Below, one piece after another: positions 11,920 to 23,351 of a stretch of 64,000 nucleotides of DNA. The first letter of the stretch is position 1, and every line of letters begins with the position of its first letter. The notes under the pieces were generated by a model. That model was given only the letters and a program-made list of their open reading frames with translations. It did no database searches and was not told where the DNA came from. A program made the translations under genes and the position numbers. Source of the DNA: Pyropia yezoensis (Eukaryota > Rhodophyta > Bangiophyceae > Bangiales > Bangiaceae); assembly GCA_009829735.1 (NCBI GenBank), contig CM020620.1:23286020-23350019 (forward strand), written 5' to 3'.

Positions 11920-14038
11920 TTACTCCCGGCGCGGACGCTGTGCCGCAGGAGCGTCATACAGCGCCGCCTCCTCGGCACGACGGGACCCGGAGGAAGGCGA
12001 GATGACGTAGTGCGGTGGGCGAGGCGCTTCCATGTATGACGCCACCGCGGCAGTACCAGTAGTTGCCGGGCGCTCCCGCTCATCCAGATATACCTGTCGG
12101 CGCCCCTGGAAGCCAGTGAAGGTCTCCGACCACTGCTGGGCCAAGCCATGCCGCGTCAAAGTCGCCAGAAGTTCACCAACCACCGGGCTGTCCGACATCT
12201 GGCCGCTGTCCGCGCAAGCAAACAACCGGTCGACCACATCGTTCAAGACGCTGGCGAATGTGCCCAGCACCAAGGAAGACCCAACGCCTTCGAACTGCAC
12301 CGGAAGACGACCCGGCTGGTCCTCAATCATGCCGGCGTCATACTGGTCGCACGTCGGGCTACCTTGGTTCAGGTACCAGTCAGGCACCCGGAAGCGGGAA
12401 AGACGCTGAGTCGGCGCCCGGATCTCGATCCGCCCCGAGTTTTGCCACTACCGGACGGTCCACAATAGCCCCAGAAACCGGAGTCCCCAACTCAAGGAGG
12501 GGCACAGGGCCGCCGACAGTTGAAGAAGGCGCCCGAGGAGGAACGGCCAGAGTAGTCGGCGACCGGACGGCCACGCCAATACTTGCTGCAGACAAGCGCG
12601 GTGCTGGAGGAGCTTGAAGTACCGGCACAGCCGGAGCGGAGCGCAAACGCGCGGGCGACGGCTCAGGTGAGGCCACCGGGGCGACAGGTGCCACAGGAGG
12701 AAGCGGAGCCGCCACAGACGCCCGACCGACCGCCGCGGCCCATCCCGACTCTTGTACCGGCGGCCCAGTTGGCAGGAGATCGAGGGCGTCCGGAGCAGGA
12801 AGGCTGCTTAGCTGCGGCCACACCGGCAGCGGCGTCGCCAGCTGCACATTGGCCGGAAAAGACTGGTAGACCACCTGCACTCAACCTGAGCCATCCCGTC
12901 GCGGGCTGTTCTGGTCGGCGATCGCGTTCAAGAAGCTCCGGTCATGCGCCGGGAGCTGACGCCGGAAGTCGACCATCGCCTGGAAGAGCTCCTTGTACTC
13001 CTCGTCCTCGCTGCACAGGAGGTCGACGGTCAACTTGTTGACGATACAGACCATGAGGAGGTCGGGGAGAAGCCAGAGCCGGTTGGACACCAAGACCTCG
13101 TGGAGCCAGTGGTTGGCCGCCAAGACCGTCATCTCGGAAGTGTACATCATGTACGGGATGGAGTGGAAGAAGCCCTTGATCGACGCCTGGGTCAAGGCGT
13201 CCAGAAAGTACCAGGTGAAGAAGATGCTGGATGGAGCAAACCCGACCGGGATCTCGACTTCCTGCTGCTGCAGGATGACCTTGGGGTAGTACGCCGCCCG
13301 CTTGGCTTTGTCAAGATTCCAGAAATCTTGATGGTTGCAGCTCACGATGAAGTCACGCTGGCGCCCGCGCCGCTCGCCTTGCTCCCGCGCCGGCGACAAC
13401 ACGGAGTACCTCCGGGTCAAGAAAGGCGGCTCCAGAGCGACCATGCCCGGACGGGGATCACAGTTCAGGCTCCCCGACCCCCGGAGCGCCTCGTCCCAGA
13501 CCTTGAGCGCCCGATGGACGTACCCTTCCTCCTCTGGCCACCGGAGAACGGACGCGGACACGCAACGCTCGGTCAAGGGTAGATCCAGCTCCAGCGCGAA
13601 GAGGAGATCTTCCAGGCGAGCAACTCAAGAGGAACCCGAAAAGCTCTGGGAGCGGTCTTGAGCCAGACACATCTGGTCCGCCGCATGGAGACGAGTCTTG
13701 TCCATCTCCGTGAAGACTCCGCGCTGGAGTTCCTTGCGCCAGATGACCAGGCAATCCTATTGGCACTGGGCCGCGCTGGCGTTGCCGACCACCGTACAGT
13801 AGCGCTGGCCCGCCAGAGGATCCTGCCCAAGAGGCATCTCCGGGAGACCCGCCGGTGGGGTCTCGACCGGGTGCGACGCAGAAGCCGGGGGAACTCGATC
13901 CGCCTCCGCCGTGGCGGCCGACGCCGACACCGACACCCGAGGAACCGGAGGCAGGAGAAGGGCACGGCTGCCCGAGCTCTCCTCTACAACACTCGCCGCC
14001 GGACCCACGGCCCCAACTTGAATCTCGGAACTGGACAT
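11920..14038 (-). pseudogene. Antisense ORF of A1 (unknown protein), broken
   Basis: It lies between the end of pol and the 3' LTR, on the strand opposite gag-pol, starting about 190 bases inside the LTR. It is clearly homologous to the open 705-aa frame at 54129-56246: both contain blocks such as EEEGYVHRALKVWDEAL, SEMTVLAANHWLHEVLVSN and LLATLTRHGLAQQWSETF. I recognise no known domain. This copy is broken. Conservation at the protein level between two copies suggests the frame was once under selection rather than being chance read-through. Confidence 0.75.
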
Positions 14039-14225
14039 GACGTCCAGAATCCGGGGGAACGGGAGGGTCAAGGTGAAAGAGGAGGGAGGGGGGGGGCAGG
14101 ATTGGGGCAGGTGATCGTGACCGGGGTGAAGACACTCGACCTCGGCACCGGTGTGGACGTGCTCGAGGCTGTGCATGGTGGCACCTGGTTCAGCCGGAGG
14201 ACGTGCCGGACTAGGAAGGGAGCTA

Positions 14226-14796
14226 TGTAGCATCCCTGGCCCCGACTTGGCGCCAACCTGGGACTGCAACCAGAGGGCACCAGGTGCCAGATCACGCCCG
14301 CCGTGTGGTGATGGTTGGCGGCCGTCGCCCGTGCCCGGCACTGGGATGCGGTGGACTACGCTACCCACACGTGAGAGAGGGATTTCTGATGGGTTTTTGC
14401 ATACTTGTGAGGGACTTGATTTGAGAGAATTTGAGTGTGAGATTAGTGAGTGGGAATAGAATTAGTAGTGATAGTGGCCCCCGACCTGACGAGGTTTGAC
14501 TCGGGTCGGGGCCACTCGGGGGTATGGGGGGGCTACCTGGCCAATGTGCCGAGGCTCCCCCAGATGCACCTTGAGAGGGACAGCGAGGCGCCCTTGGCCC
14601 GCGCCCTCAGGAAAAAGACAACTGCGGGTTTGCTTTCCTCTTCCCCGTGTGCACTACCGTGCGTATCTGTTTGCTCTGCGAGCAGGCACGTGAGGCAACA
14701 GGCATACCACTCTCGTAGTTCCCCTTTCTGTGTTACCTGTCGCTTTCCTCCGAGGGATATTGACACGTGTCTGAGAGGATCGAGTTTTATACCACA
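14226..14796 (+). repeat. 3' LTR of A1
   Basis: 571 bp, starting TGTAGCATCCC and ending TTATACCACA. It is preceded by a purine-rich tract (AGGAAGGGAGC) that fits a polypurine tract. Confidence 0.92.
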
Positions 14797-15229
14797 TTAT
14801 GGATATGAAAGACATGCACTTGTATGACCTTCCTGAGAAAATACAGGAGCGGAACCGCGAGCGGCCGCAGATCTGCGCGCGCCCTGTTAAGATAGTCTCC
14901 CTGCAGACTTCTGGCTGACCAGCCCGAGAAGGAGCGTGAAGCACCGGAGAGAAATGAGTTAAAAAAATGCGCTTAGAGTAGAGTAGCTCACAGCGCTTCT
15001 GATGATCTATTGCTGTCGTTATTCCTCTCTGCCAGTCTGGACCCAGGTGCCTGTTTGTGTCGCTGTCCAGCGTCTCTCATGCTGTTTTGGTGTGTGCTCC
15101 AGGGGATTTTAACCATTGAGAAGGACTCGTTTTGACCCAACAGTCCGCTCTTAACTGGGCCTGAGCTAGCTGCTAGCTGCCAGCTGGCCGGATCGTCGGC
15201 GACCGGAGCCACTACATTCGTTGCATATT
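14797..15229. other. Spacer between A1 and D
   Basis: Ordinary-complexity DNA with one short open stretch (ATG at about 14801, roughly 40 codons). I cannot assign it, and no repeat is visible. It may be a remnant of host sequence into which both elements inserted. Confidence 0.35.
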
Positions 15230-15698
15230 TGTGGCAGTATTGACCCTAGGTAGGGGGGCAACACGTGCCATGCAAGGGGCGGCAGGCCACTAGCCTGACC
15301 CGTTTCTCCCCGAGCATTTGGGCCCATATTCCCTAAGTTTGGGATAGTTAGCTTAGTAGTAAATCCAACTTGGATTTGAGGGGTTTCTGCATTTTATCGT
15401 CTTGAATTTTCGTGTGGCCCGGTGGGCAGGTACTGGGGTGGGAGATTTCGAGTGGCGAGATTCTGAGAGGACCCTGGGGGGATAAGGGGAGGGACAGCGG
15501 GGCTTGGCCTTACTTCCCCGTCACCACCAAGAAACTGTTGGTTCACACACCATCTTCTTGTTTTGTCGTGGGGGGTTTGCCCCACACCAGGGATAGAGTG
15601 TGTGCGACTTGCACTTTTTCCGGCTCCCCCGACACGGGAGGCAGCCCTTGCGCACCGCCCCAACTTAGGTGCCGTGTGTGCGAGTGGTTTTTGCCACA
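15230..15698 (+). repeat. 5' LTR of D (family-B type)
   Basis: 469 bp from TGTGGCAG to TTGCCACA, with 7-bp inverted ends TGTGGCA/TGCCACA. The primer-binding 18-mer lies at 15701-15718. Confidence 0.85.
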
Positions 15699-17123
15699 CT
15701 TGGTGGAGCAGCAGGGGACAGAGGTAAACTTTACCTCCGGGTGCACCCGGGTGTAGAGGGCCCTCTGTCTGAGAGGAACGGTGGACTTGGACCGTGTCAT
15801 ACGGATCGTTAGCCAACACGGCTGGATCGGACCCCCTGACGTTCGGGAAACTCTCCGGTGACGACATTACTGCGGCTCCTCTGAATACTGGCCAGACACA
15901 GGGTGTACCTGGCGTCGCGGAGTTGCTAGAGGCACTCCAGCCAGCAAGGCCGTGGGTATCGGTGCGGGCGGAATGCCACCCCGACAAAGTCGGGTGTTTA
16001 CCCTGAGGGTCTTTCTCGGACCGGTGGTTCGCACTTCGGCCACCGGGTGGTACACTCAAAGGGAACATTACAAGGTGAGAGAATTGTCCCCGGGTGACCC
16101 ACTCGGGTTGGATTTAACTTTGGCGGAGGGCCATCGCCAACTAGGCGGGTGGAGGACGGCGGACCTTCACTCATCGGTGATAGGCTCGAGCCTGTGATAG
16201 GGGTCGTAACAAGTTGTTATCCCCATCACCCTCAAGGACAGTATCTTTGAACGGGAGCGCAACGCCCCCTGGGTGTTCATATTGGGTCTAGTACACTATA
16301 CCAGATCCTGAGGACCAGGTACTACTGGCCCTTATAAACGTGACGCATGTGGATGGGTTGTTGTATGCAGATGTGGTGCGTGGAGACGTCCCGCACTACC
16401 TCTGCGTGTAGCACCCCTGACAGGACCTTTTCAGAGACCGGACCGCAGTTTGTGTCCGTAATGTACCAAGGAGTATTACCCAGGCCGAAGATCTCTTCTG
16501 CAAGTCGCAGATGGAGGCGCTGGACACCGTCGCAGAGTCGCGATTCTTCGTCGGAGACGACGGCCTCCCCTTGAGGAGGGGGGTAATTCAGGGGACTGAG
16601 CAACTTGTCGTCCCCGCATCCGTCAAGGACAGTATCCTTTCGAGGGAGCATAACGCTCCCACAGGTGGACACCTGGGGTTCAGTAAATTATAAAAGACCC
16701 TGAGGACCAGACACTACTGGCCGTCCATGGTGGTGGACATCTGCAGTTGGGTGGCTGCCTGCACAAGTTGTGCACAGAACCGTCTGATGGAACGGCGGCC
16801 TACTACGGCTATGCTATTGTTCCCGGCCAAGGAGCCGTTTGCCGCGTTGGCGATGGACATCTTTGGGCCCCTGCCAGTGACAGAGGATGGCGACCAGTAC
16901 CTCCTGGTCATCTGCGATCGCTTCACGAAACTTACGCGAGCGATCCCTCTGGCAGAGATCACGGCCATGTCGGTCGTGTCAGCCTTCCTAAATCACTGGG
17001 TTGCCGCGTATGGCATCCCGGACAATACACTAGCGGACAATGGACAGCAATTTGCGTCCGTACTGTTTCAGGGAGTGCTGGATATGTTGGGGGTTAAGGC
17101 AAACTACGCCACCCCCTATGACC
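15230..17123 (+). mobile_element. D: scrambled, non-autonomous family-B derivative
   Basis: It starts with a 469-bp LTR (15230-15698) related to family B, followed by the shared primer-binding site at 15701-15718 and a shortened gag start. The order after that is unusual: an integrase fragment comes before an RNase H-end plus integrase block (about 16480-17123). The second block shows a zinc-binding region and the catalytic context (AMDIFGPLPV, LADNGQQF). It cannot make its own Gag-Pol. An inverted relative with the same odd junctions lies at 23352-24360. D is cut at 17124 by the LTR of B1. Confidence 0.75.
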
Positions 17124-17593
17124 TGTGGCAGTATTGACCCCCAGGTAGGGGGGCAACACGTGCCATGCAAGGGGCGGCAGGCCACTAGCCTGACCCGTTT
17201 CTCCCCGTGCACTTGGGCCCATATTCCCTAAGTTTGGGATAGTTAGCTTAGTAGTAAATCCAACTTGGATTTGAGGGGTTTCTGCATTGTATCGTCTTGA
17301 ATTTTCGTGTGGCCCGGTGGGCAGGTACTGGGGTGGGAGATTTCGAGTGGCGAGATTCTGAGAGGACCCTGGGGGGATAAGGGGAGGGACAGCGGGGCTT
17401 GGCCTCGCTTCCCCGTCACCACCAAGAAACTGTTGGTTCACACACCATCTTCTTGTTTTGTCGTGGGGGGTTTGCCCCACACCAGGGATAGAGTGTGTGC
17501 GACTTGCACTTTTTCCGGCTCCCTCGACACGGGAGGCAGCCCTTGTACACCGCCCCAACTTGGGTGTCGTGTGTGCAAGTGGTTTTTGCCACA
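17124..17593 (+). repeat. 5' LTR of B1
   Basis: 470 bp, TGTGGCAGTATTG to TTTGCCACA. It closely matches 15230-15698, 47581-48049 and, inverted, 42876-43345. Confidence 0.9.
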
Positions 17594-18365
17594 TTTGGTG
17601 GAGCAGCATGGGACAGAGGTAAACTTTACCTCCGGGTGCACCCGAGTGTAGGGGGCCCTCTGTCTCAGAGGAACGGTGGACTTGGAACGTGTCATACGGA
17701 TCGTTTGCCAACATGGCTAGTTCGGACCCCCCGTCGTCCGGGGAGTACACGGGCGACGCACGTACATCAGTGCCTTCGAATACTGGTGAGACACATGTGG
17801 GTTTAGCTGGGGTCGCAGAGGGACTAGAGGTCACTCAAGCGAGCAGGACTGGAAGAACGGGCGGGCAACAGGCCAGCCGGACTCATTCGGGAGTTCATTT
17901 GGGTGACACTTCTGATGTGGGTGGGCCGAAGTCTGGCCTCCGCGTGGTATACTCCACGAGAACGTCCCAAGGGGTGAGGACTGTCCCCGCGGGTTCCATT
18001 CGGGTTGGAGCCAACTTTGGCTTGGAGCCGTCGCCAACTAGGCTTTCGGAGGACGGCGGACCTCCGTTGGTCGGCGATGGGCTCGCGCCCATGCCCCCGG
18101 TTGAGACCCCTGAGGAACGTGGTTACCCCTCAGGCGGACTCCCGGACGCGGACCGAGACTCAACTGGAGTCGACATTCCCCTCTTCGCGGGAACTGTCCG
18201 TCGGGAGGCGACCAATGTGTTGCGGCAGACTTTGCCGGACCTGGTGGTCACGATGACGAATACAATTCTGAATCAGATTGTGGCGAGTTTGCCAGATGGC
18301 CTTAATGTCCAGACCGGGTTGGAGCTTTCGAGCCCGCAGGCGCAGGGGGAATCCCTCCTCACGCC
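17124..18365 (+). mobile_element. B1: 5' part of a family-B Ty3/gypsy element
   Basis: A 470-bp LTR (17124-17593) is followed by a primer-binding site (17596-17613) and the start of gag. It parallels B2 at 47581 closely up to about 18365 and then switches abruptly to family C sequence on the other strand. B1 sits inside the integrase part of D, so it is younger than D. Only LTR, leader and N-terminal gag are present. Confidence 0.82.
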
Positions 18366-19600
18366 TGTCGTGGAGCAATGTTGGTGCTCCGGTGGGGCCT
18401 GGCATTACATGCCAGGGTCAAGACGGACAGACGCCTGTCCCACGAGTTTGTGTGTTCTGCCACGTAGAATTGGAGCATCTTGACGATGGTGCGGTTGAAC
18501 CGCTCCACCTGCCCGTTGGATTGCGGGTGGTAGTCGGATACCCGACGTCGTTCGATACCGAACATTCCCATGACCTTAGTGCAGAATGCTGACGTAAGGT
18601 TTGCTCCGTTATCAGAGAGGAGTTGCTTCATTACTCCGTAAGCACTGATCCAGTGGTCAGCCACTGCGTTCATGATCGTATATGCCGTGTCATTCGTAAG
18701 GGCTACTGCTCGTGACAGCTTGGTAAACCGGTCGGACATGACCAGGATGTACCTGTTCCCTTCTTCCGTTACCGGAAGTCGACCGAGTATGTCGATAGCG
18801 ACTTGCTCGTTGGGCCCATCAGGTGGGAATAGCTTCATGGCAGACGCCCGCCTATGTAGACTCATGCGGTTACGTGCACAGGGGTGGCATCCCCTTACGT
18901 GGTCGACCACGTCGACGGCCATTGCTGGCCAGTAGAAGAACCTTCGCATTGCTGCGAACATACGTGAACCCCCCGGGTGTCCGGCTGTAGGGTTCTCGTG
19001 TTCTCGTTTCATGACGGCTTGCCGTAAGGACACGGGAACCACGACTTGATGTCGTCCATCGGCGGGTGCCCGCCGGTATATGAGTCCGTCTTAATTCTCG
19101 GAGAAGATGCCGGCCGTACCGGCCAGGAGGTTGGCGCGATGGCGTCTACAGTCGTCGTCATTGGCTTGTGCCTCCCGGAAGTCCGCGAGAGTCAGTGGGC
19201 CATGGTATGGTCAACCATACCTTGGGTGGCGTTACCCACCAGGCAGACCGGTACCACCGGGATGTCCTCGTCCACTTTTTGGGTATCCCCACTCGGTGTA
19301 TCGAGTCGTGACAGCGCGTCTCCCAGATGATGAATAGCGCCGGCCTTATTTATGGTCCGGTAGTCGTGCTCGGCCATCTTTAGCCTCCACCGGGCTCGCC
19401 GTCCATGGCTGTCGAAATCCTTGTCACCAAGGTTGAGGAGCTATCGTAAAGGCTCGCGGTCGGACCTTACGATGAGTCTGGATCCTTCCAGGTATGGCCG
19501 GAGCGGTTGCACTGCCCACCCGGGAACAGGCGGCGAATATACCCCGCCAACTTCTCATGCCTTGCATGAGGCGACAACGCCTACTGTAACAACCCAACCG
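18366..19600 (-). mobile_element. C: pol fragment of a third Ty3/gypsy family
   Basis: On the minus strand the RNase H end (about 19200-19400; HLGDALSRLDTP) is followed by an integrase (about 18370-19042). The integrase has an H-H-C-C zinc region, the first catalytic Asp in VAIDILGRLPV, the second in LLSDNGANL, and the Glu in SNGQVERFNR. Its sequence is clearly distinct from families A and B. The catalytic motifs seem kept, but the fragment has no LTRs or gag here. It abuts the truncated gag of B1, so the junction is a rearrangement or insertion edge. Confidence 0.82.
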
Positions 19601-20037
19601 ACACCGACTTCGGCTGGGGGGGGGTGAAGCTTATACCTACTAAGTAGGGTGTCACATAGGTTCGGCAAGACTTCGGTTCACTAAGTCGGAGCGGACTTAG
19701 GCAAACTGAGTGGGCACTGACTCTAACAAGTTTTACTTGAAGGAGATGAATGACTCCGATAATTTCGAGGTAACCTGCGGCTTACTCAAAGGTAAACCTT
19801 TATGCATGGGGCGAGTGACGGAGCAAGGAAGGTTGACCTTCACGAGTATTACCCAACCAGGATGGGTTGGGGGCGCAAGAAGAACCAAGGCAAGCCACTG
19901 CTAAGGCAGACGGGGTACTCCCCGAAAGCAGCCATCAGAATAATGCAAACGCCCCAGCGGGGGATGAGTTTGTACTCACTACTACCCGGCCACCATGAGG
20001 GTCACCGGGTCCCTCTCGCTCATAGCAACAACACTCG
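19601..20037. other. Unassigned stretch between C and F
   Basis: It begins near TGTAACAACCC (about 19586), which resembles an LTR start, but I cannot find the matching end. No gene is visible. Confidence 0.3.
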
Positions 20038-22632
20038 TCAGGGGGTACCCCCGCTGCCCGAAGGAGGCCACTCACGCGTAGACGCGTACACGTCCATACT
20101 CCACCGGTCGGCAATCTCACGACGGTCGACAGCCTGAGTTACCGCAGTGCATAGCTCCACGAGGGTGCTGCGACCAGCCTCCACTTCCTTCAGAGCTAGC
20201 TGGAGGCCGTCCAGCAGCCCGCCGAAGCAGCGCGTGGGACCAACCCGCGCAGCACCGGGGGGGATACCCCCCCAGCTGAGAGAGAGACCCTCCCGCAGCT
20301 CGCGGGTAATAAAGGCGTCAACGCCCTCATACCATAGACGGAGAGCCCCGTCAGGCATGAGAGGGACGGAAGGAGACACCGGCGCGGCCAGAAGAGCCAC
20401 TGGAGCCGATACGGCCACCACCGAAGCCGGTGCCGCCCGATACGAGACACAGTAGGATCCCATAGAAGGGGCTCCACCGTAAGCCCGGCAGGACTCCGCC
20501 CTACGACGGGACGCCTCACCCGCCCCACCTATAGAGTCCCACTCTTGGGGACGACGGGCAACCCCCGTCGGTATCGGGTTACCGACCTACGGGGCTATGA
20601 CCTGAAGAGGTTCATGGATAACCATGGGAATACCCAGGTCAGGGACAGCCTCGGTGGACGTCCACCCTTGGTAACTGGGCTCACCCGGCTGAGTGCGCCG
20701 GATGCGCAACGAGTGACGAGGCAAGGGGGCAGCCACAGCCTGCGGATCCCGGTACTGGGGTAGGTTCAACACCTCCGCCCACGTCACGGCATCGGGAACG
20801 GCCAAGAGGGCCTCGAACTCACGGGGCAACCCCGTCTTGGCAGCAATGGCGTCAACGGCCAGCTCCCCGATATGCCGACGGACACCCTTCGGAAGATGAA
20901 ACAGCCGTCCCTGCCGACGGAAGGACAACAGGAAGAAGGAAGCCTGCCCGAGGGTAACCTCGAGGGTGAAGGTCCCCTGCATCGGGTGGAATGGCCGAGA
21001 GGCCAACACAGTACCGAAGTATCGGAGGCACGAGCCGGTGTCAAACCGGGAAGCCGGGGCGGGTTCCCACCCCTCCTGCCATAGATGCGGGCGAACTGGT
21101 GTGTACACTGGCGCGCTACCGTTACCGGTCCGCAACGCACACGTTATATCGGTGCGGAACGCATCCGCCATGACACCAAGGTTGCTTCGCCAGCTCGACG
21201 CCGACTTCAGCCTCGCCATGGGCGGGTACGGCGCCGTCAACGTCAGATACAGGGATACCCCCGGGAAGTACTCAAATCCGGGGCACAGGCCGGTATCGGG
21301 CACGGCTTGCCCGAATGCAACAGGGGTCACCGAGGCCGCTACCCCCCGAGCACGAGCCGGGTAGTCAACGTCCCGCGGCAACGCGGGAGCAACCAAGTCG
21401 CATATCCCGAACGCGGGGTTGAGGAAGACCTCAACCCGCCCGAAACGGGTGCGCCAGAGCTGAGCATGCCGGTCGTCCGGCTGACTCAGTATCCAATGAT
21501 GCTCCACACGGACCGCATTCGGCTGGTTGACCAGCCGCGCCAACTCCCGCTCCCAACACGGGTCCAACTTGACGCGACGGGAGGAACCTCCACGGTGGCT
21601 CGGCGGGTGGAAGTCCACCCGCATCCGGCCGGCAGATTCCATGGGCTCTTGCACGGTAAGGCCTTGAACCCGAGCCACTAAGTCGGCAACCGACATAGGG
21701 GGGTGGCCATCCACCAAGGCGACGCCGCCACCAAGCGGGGCAACCCGGGCAGGTCCAGGAAGAATCGGCGGCGCCGGGGGAAGCCCCATTGGCAGATGGG
21801 CCGGCGCCGCAGGCGCACGGGGGCGAGGAGGAAGAAGAAGGGCCGGCGCTCGCCCGGAAAAACTCCCGGATTCCACCGCCATCGGGGAAGACAGGTCTTT
21901 ACCGACAGTCGCCCGCGACACCACGGGAAGTGCTTCGTCACCACCCCGGCCCGACGAGGGCACAACGGGGACGGATGGGAGAGACTTTTCAACCGCACCC
22001 GCGGACGGACCACCAACCGGGCGGGTACCCTCACCATCTTGACCCGCCGTCCCGGCCGGGGCGCCGCCACGACCATCAGCAGCAGCGGCTGCACCATCTT
22101 GAGGTACCACCGTGCCGGCCACGGCGACAGGACCCATCCGGGCCGCCGGAAGAGTAGGAACAGGAGCCGCCACACGCGGTTGACCGCCCCCCGACGGCGC
22201 CGTCGTGCCGCTGCAGACGGACGACAGTCCGCCCGGCGGGCCCGCCGCCGACACGCGGACGGTCACCCGATCCTCGTCGTCCTCCGACGAGCTGGCGAGG
22301 ATGCACTCGGCAGCGGTGGCAGCGACGGGAACGTCGTCCTGCATCACCTCCTCCTCTTCAAGCAGGAGGTCGTCCGTGCCCCCGAGCACCTGGGGGTCTG
22401 ACGTGGTGGATCCGGCGTGGCAGAGGCTCCCCGTGCCAAGAAGCCGCAGCCGGCTCGACCCGGTACGGGGAATGCACAGGGACGAGCCAGGGAAGCGCGG
22501 GCACCCGCGCTTATAACCACACAGCCCGACACGAGCGATATGGCAACGTGGGACGACCCGCGCCAACCGAGCTATGAGGTCGCTCCACCCAGGCACCTGG
22601 GTCAGGGCCACGCCCCTACACGGGGTAATCAA
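20038..22632 (-). pseudogene. Antisense ORF of family F (unknown protein)
   Basis: A long minus-strand frame reads away from the F LTR at 22990, the same placement as the antisense ORF of family A. The N-terminal half is acidic then Pro/Ala/Gly-rich. The middle (about 20700-21600) is a folded-looking region rich in Trp, Arg and Leu that I do not recognise. The last segment (20038-20463) resembles the C-terminal domain of the A antisense protein: a Trp-Tyr start, a VGxx..GxL region, then ..VEL..T..., then a terminal WS. This similarity is by eye only. The frame appears nearly whole, with about one break. Polarity relative to gag-pol is inferred from the polypurine tract. Confidence 0.55.
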
Positions 22633-22989
22633 GGGGAGTCACCCCACAACCGCCCCCGCGCAACGCGAACAGCCCCCGCCCCCACTCACTCGTCCCCACG
22701 AGAGGGGCCCCCCCACCACCAGACGCCTGGTAGCGGATCCGCTTGCACAACCCCCCGAAGAGGGGGTCGTGGCACGAAAACCCGCATCGGGAATTCAACG
22801 GTCCTGAAAACGGATCGAGTGTGTACCACACAAAGGGGAGCACCCCCCTCAGACAACCCCGAAAAGGGGTGTCTGCCACGACAGGGCGCAAAGCCCCACC
22901 CGACTGGTAAACGGTCGCGCGACCCCCTTACATTCGGAAAGCCGATTTGCAACTCGACAAGAGGACGGGCCGAATCTAAGGGGGGGATA
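22633..22989 (+). other. F internal end with polypurine tract
   Basis: Non-coding leader of the antisense ORF and 3' end of the F internal region. 22977-22989 (TCTAAGGGGGGGATA-like) is a purine run directly before the LTR and is the likely plus-strand primer. Confidence 0.55.
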
Positions 22990-23351
22990 TGTAGCAATAT
23001 GGATGACCATATTGTGACCCTAATATAGGGGGACTACTTCAAACCCTTAACTTTCAATTTGGGAGTCCATATTGGTCACGGTATCTATAAGTTACGTATG
23101 ACAAGAGGGACTTGCATCTTGGGGTGGAGGGTAGTTAGTAGTGTCTCCGCGGTTTTATAACGAGGGGGCCGGCGGCGAATTTAACGCCGGACATGGTAGA
23201 ACAACACACCCCTCCCAGTTGAGCTCCTATCTTGGTCCCGTGGCTTGCACTCCAAGGACAGCAACCTTGGCCTCCCGGTGACGTTGGTGCCAATCCCCCT
23301 TGGTGAGTGTCCCCTGAGAGTGGACGTGCAGAGGATCCCTATTGTGCTACA
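22990..23351 (+). repeat. 3' LTR of family F
   Basis: It starts TGTAGCA and most likely ends TGCTACA, giving perfect 7-bp inverted ends and a length of 362 bp. Its first 125 bases match 1-125 inverted. The right edge is inferred from the inverted ends and from the start of D-like sequence. Confidence 0.65.

Larger units (their letters stand above)
5150..14796 (+). mobile_element. A1: Ty3/gypsy chromovirus, full length but broken
   Basis: Two 571-bp LTRs enclose a gag region, pol, a long antisense ORF and a purine-rich tract just before the 3' LTR. The flanking pentamers TTCTG and TTATG differ at one base and are a plausible worn target duplication. The LTRs differ at about 13 positions by eye (roughly 2%), which suggests a fairly recent insertion. 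Pol order is protease, reverse transcriptase, RNase H, integrase, chromodomain, which places it among chromodomain-bearing Ty3/gypsy elements. Its protein frames are broken, with roughly half a dozen breaks in all. The same family recurs at 53372-61878 and 62379-64000. Confidence 0.93.

Noticed and set aside
16195-16235. GTCGTAACAAG, resembling the conserved 3' end of small-subunit rRNA
   Set aside because: The match is only about 11 bases, the next bases differ, and the flanks are LTR-element sequence. Its recurrence in D' is due to shared descent.
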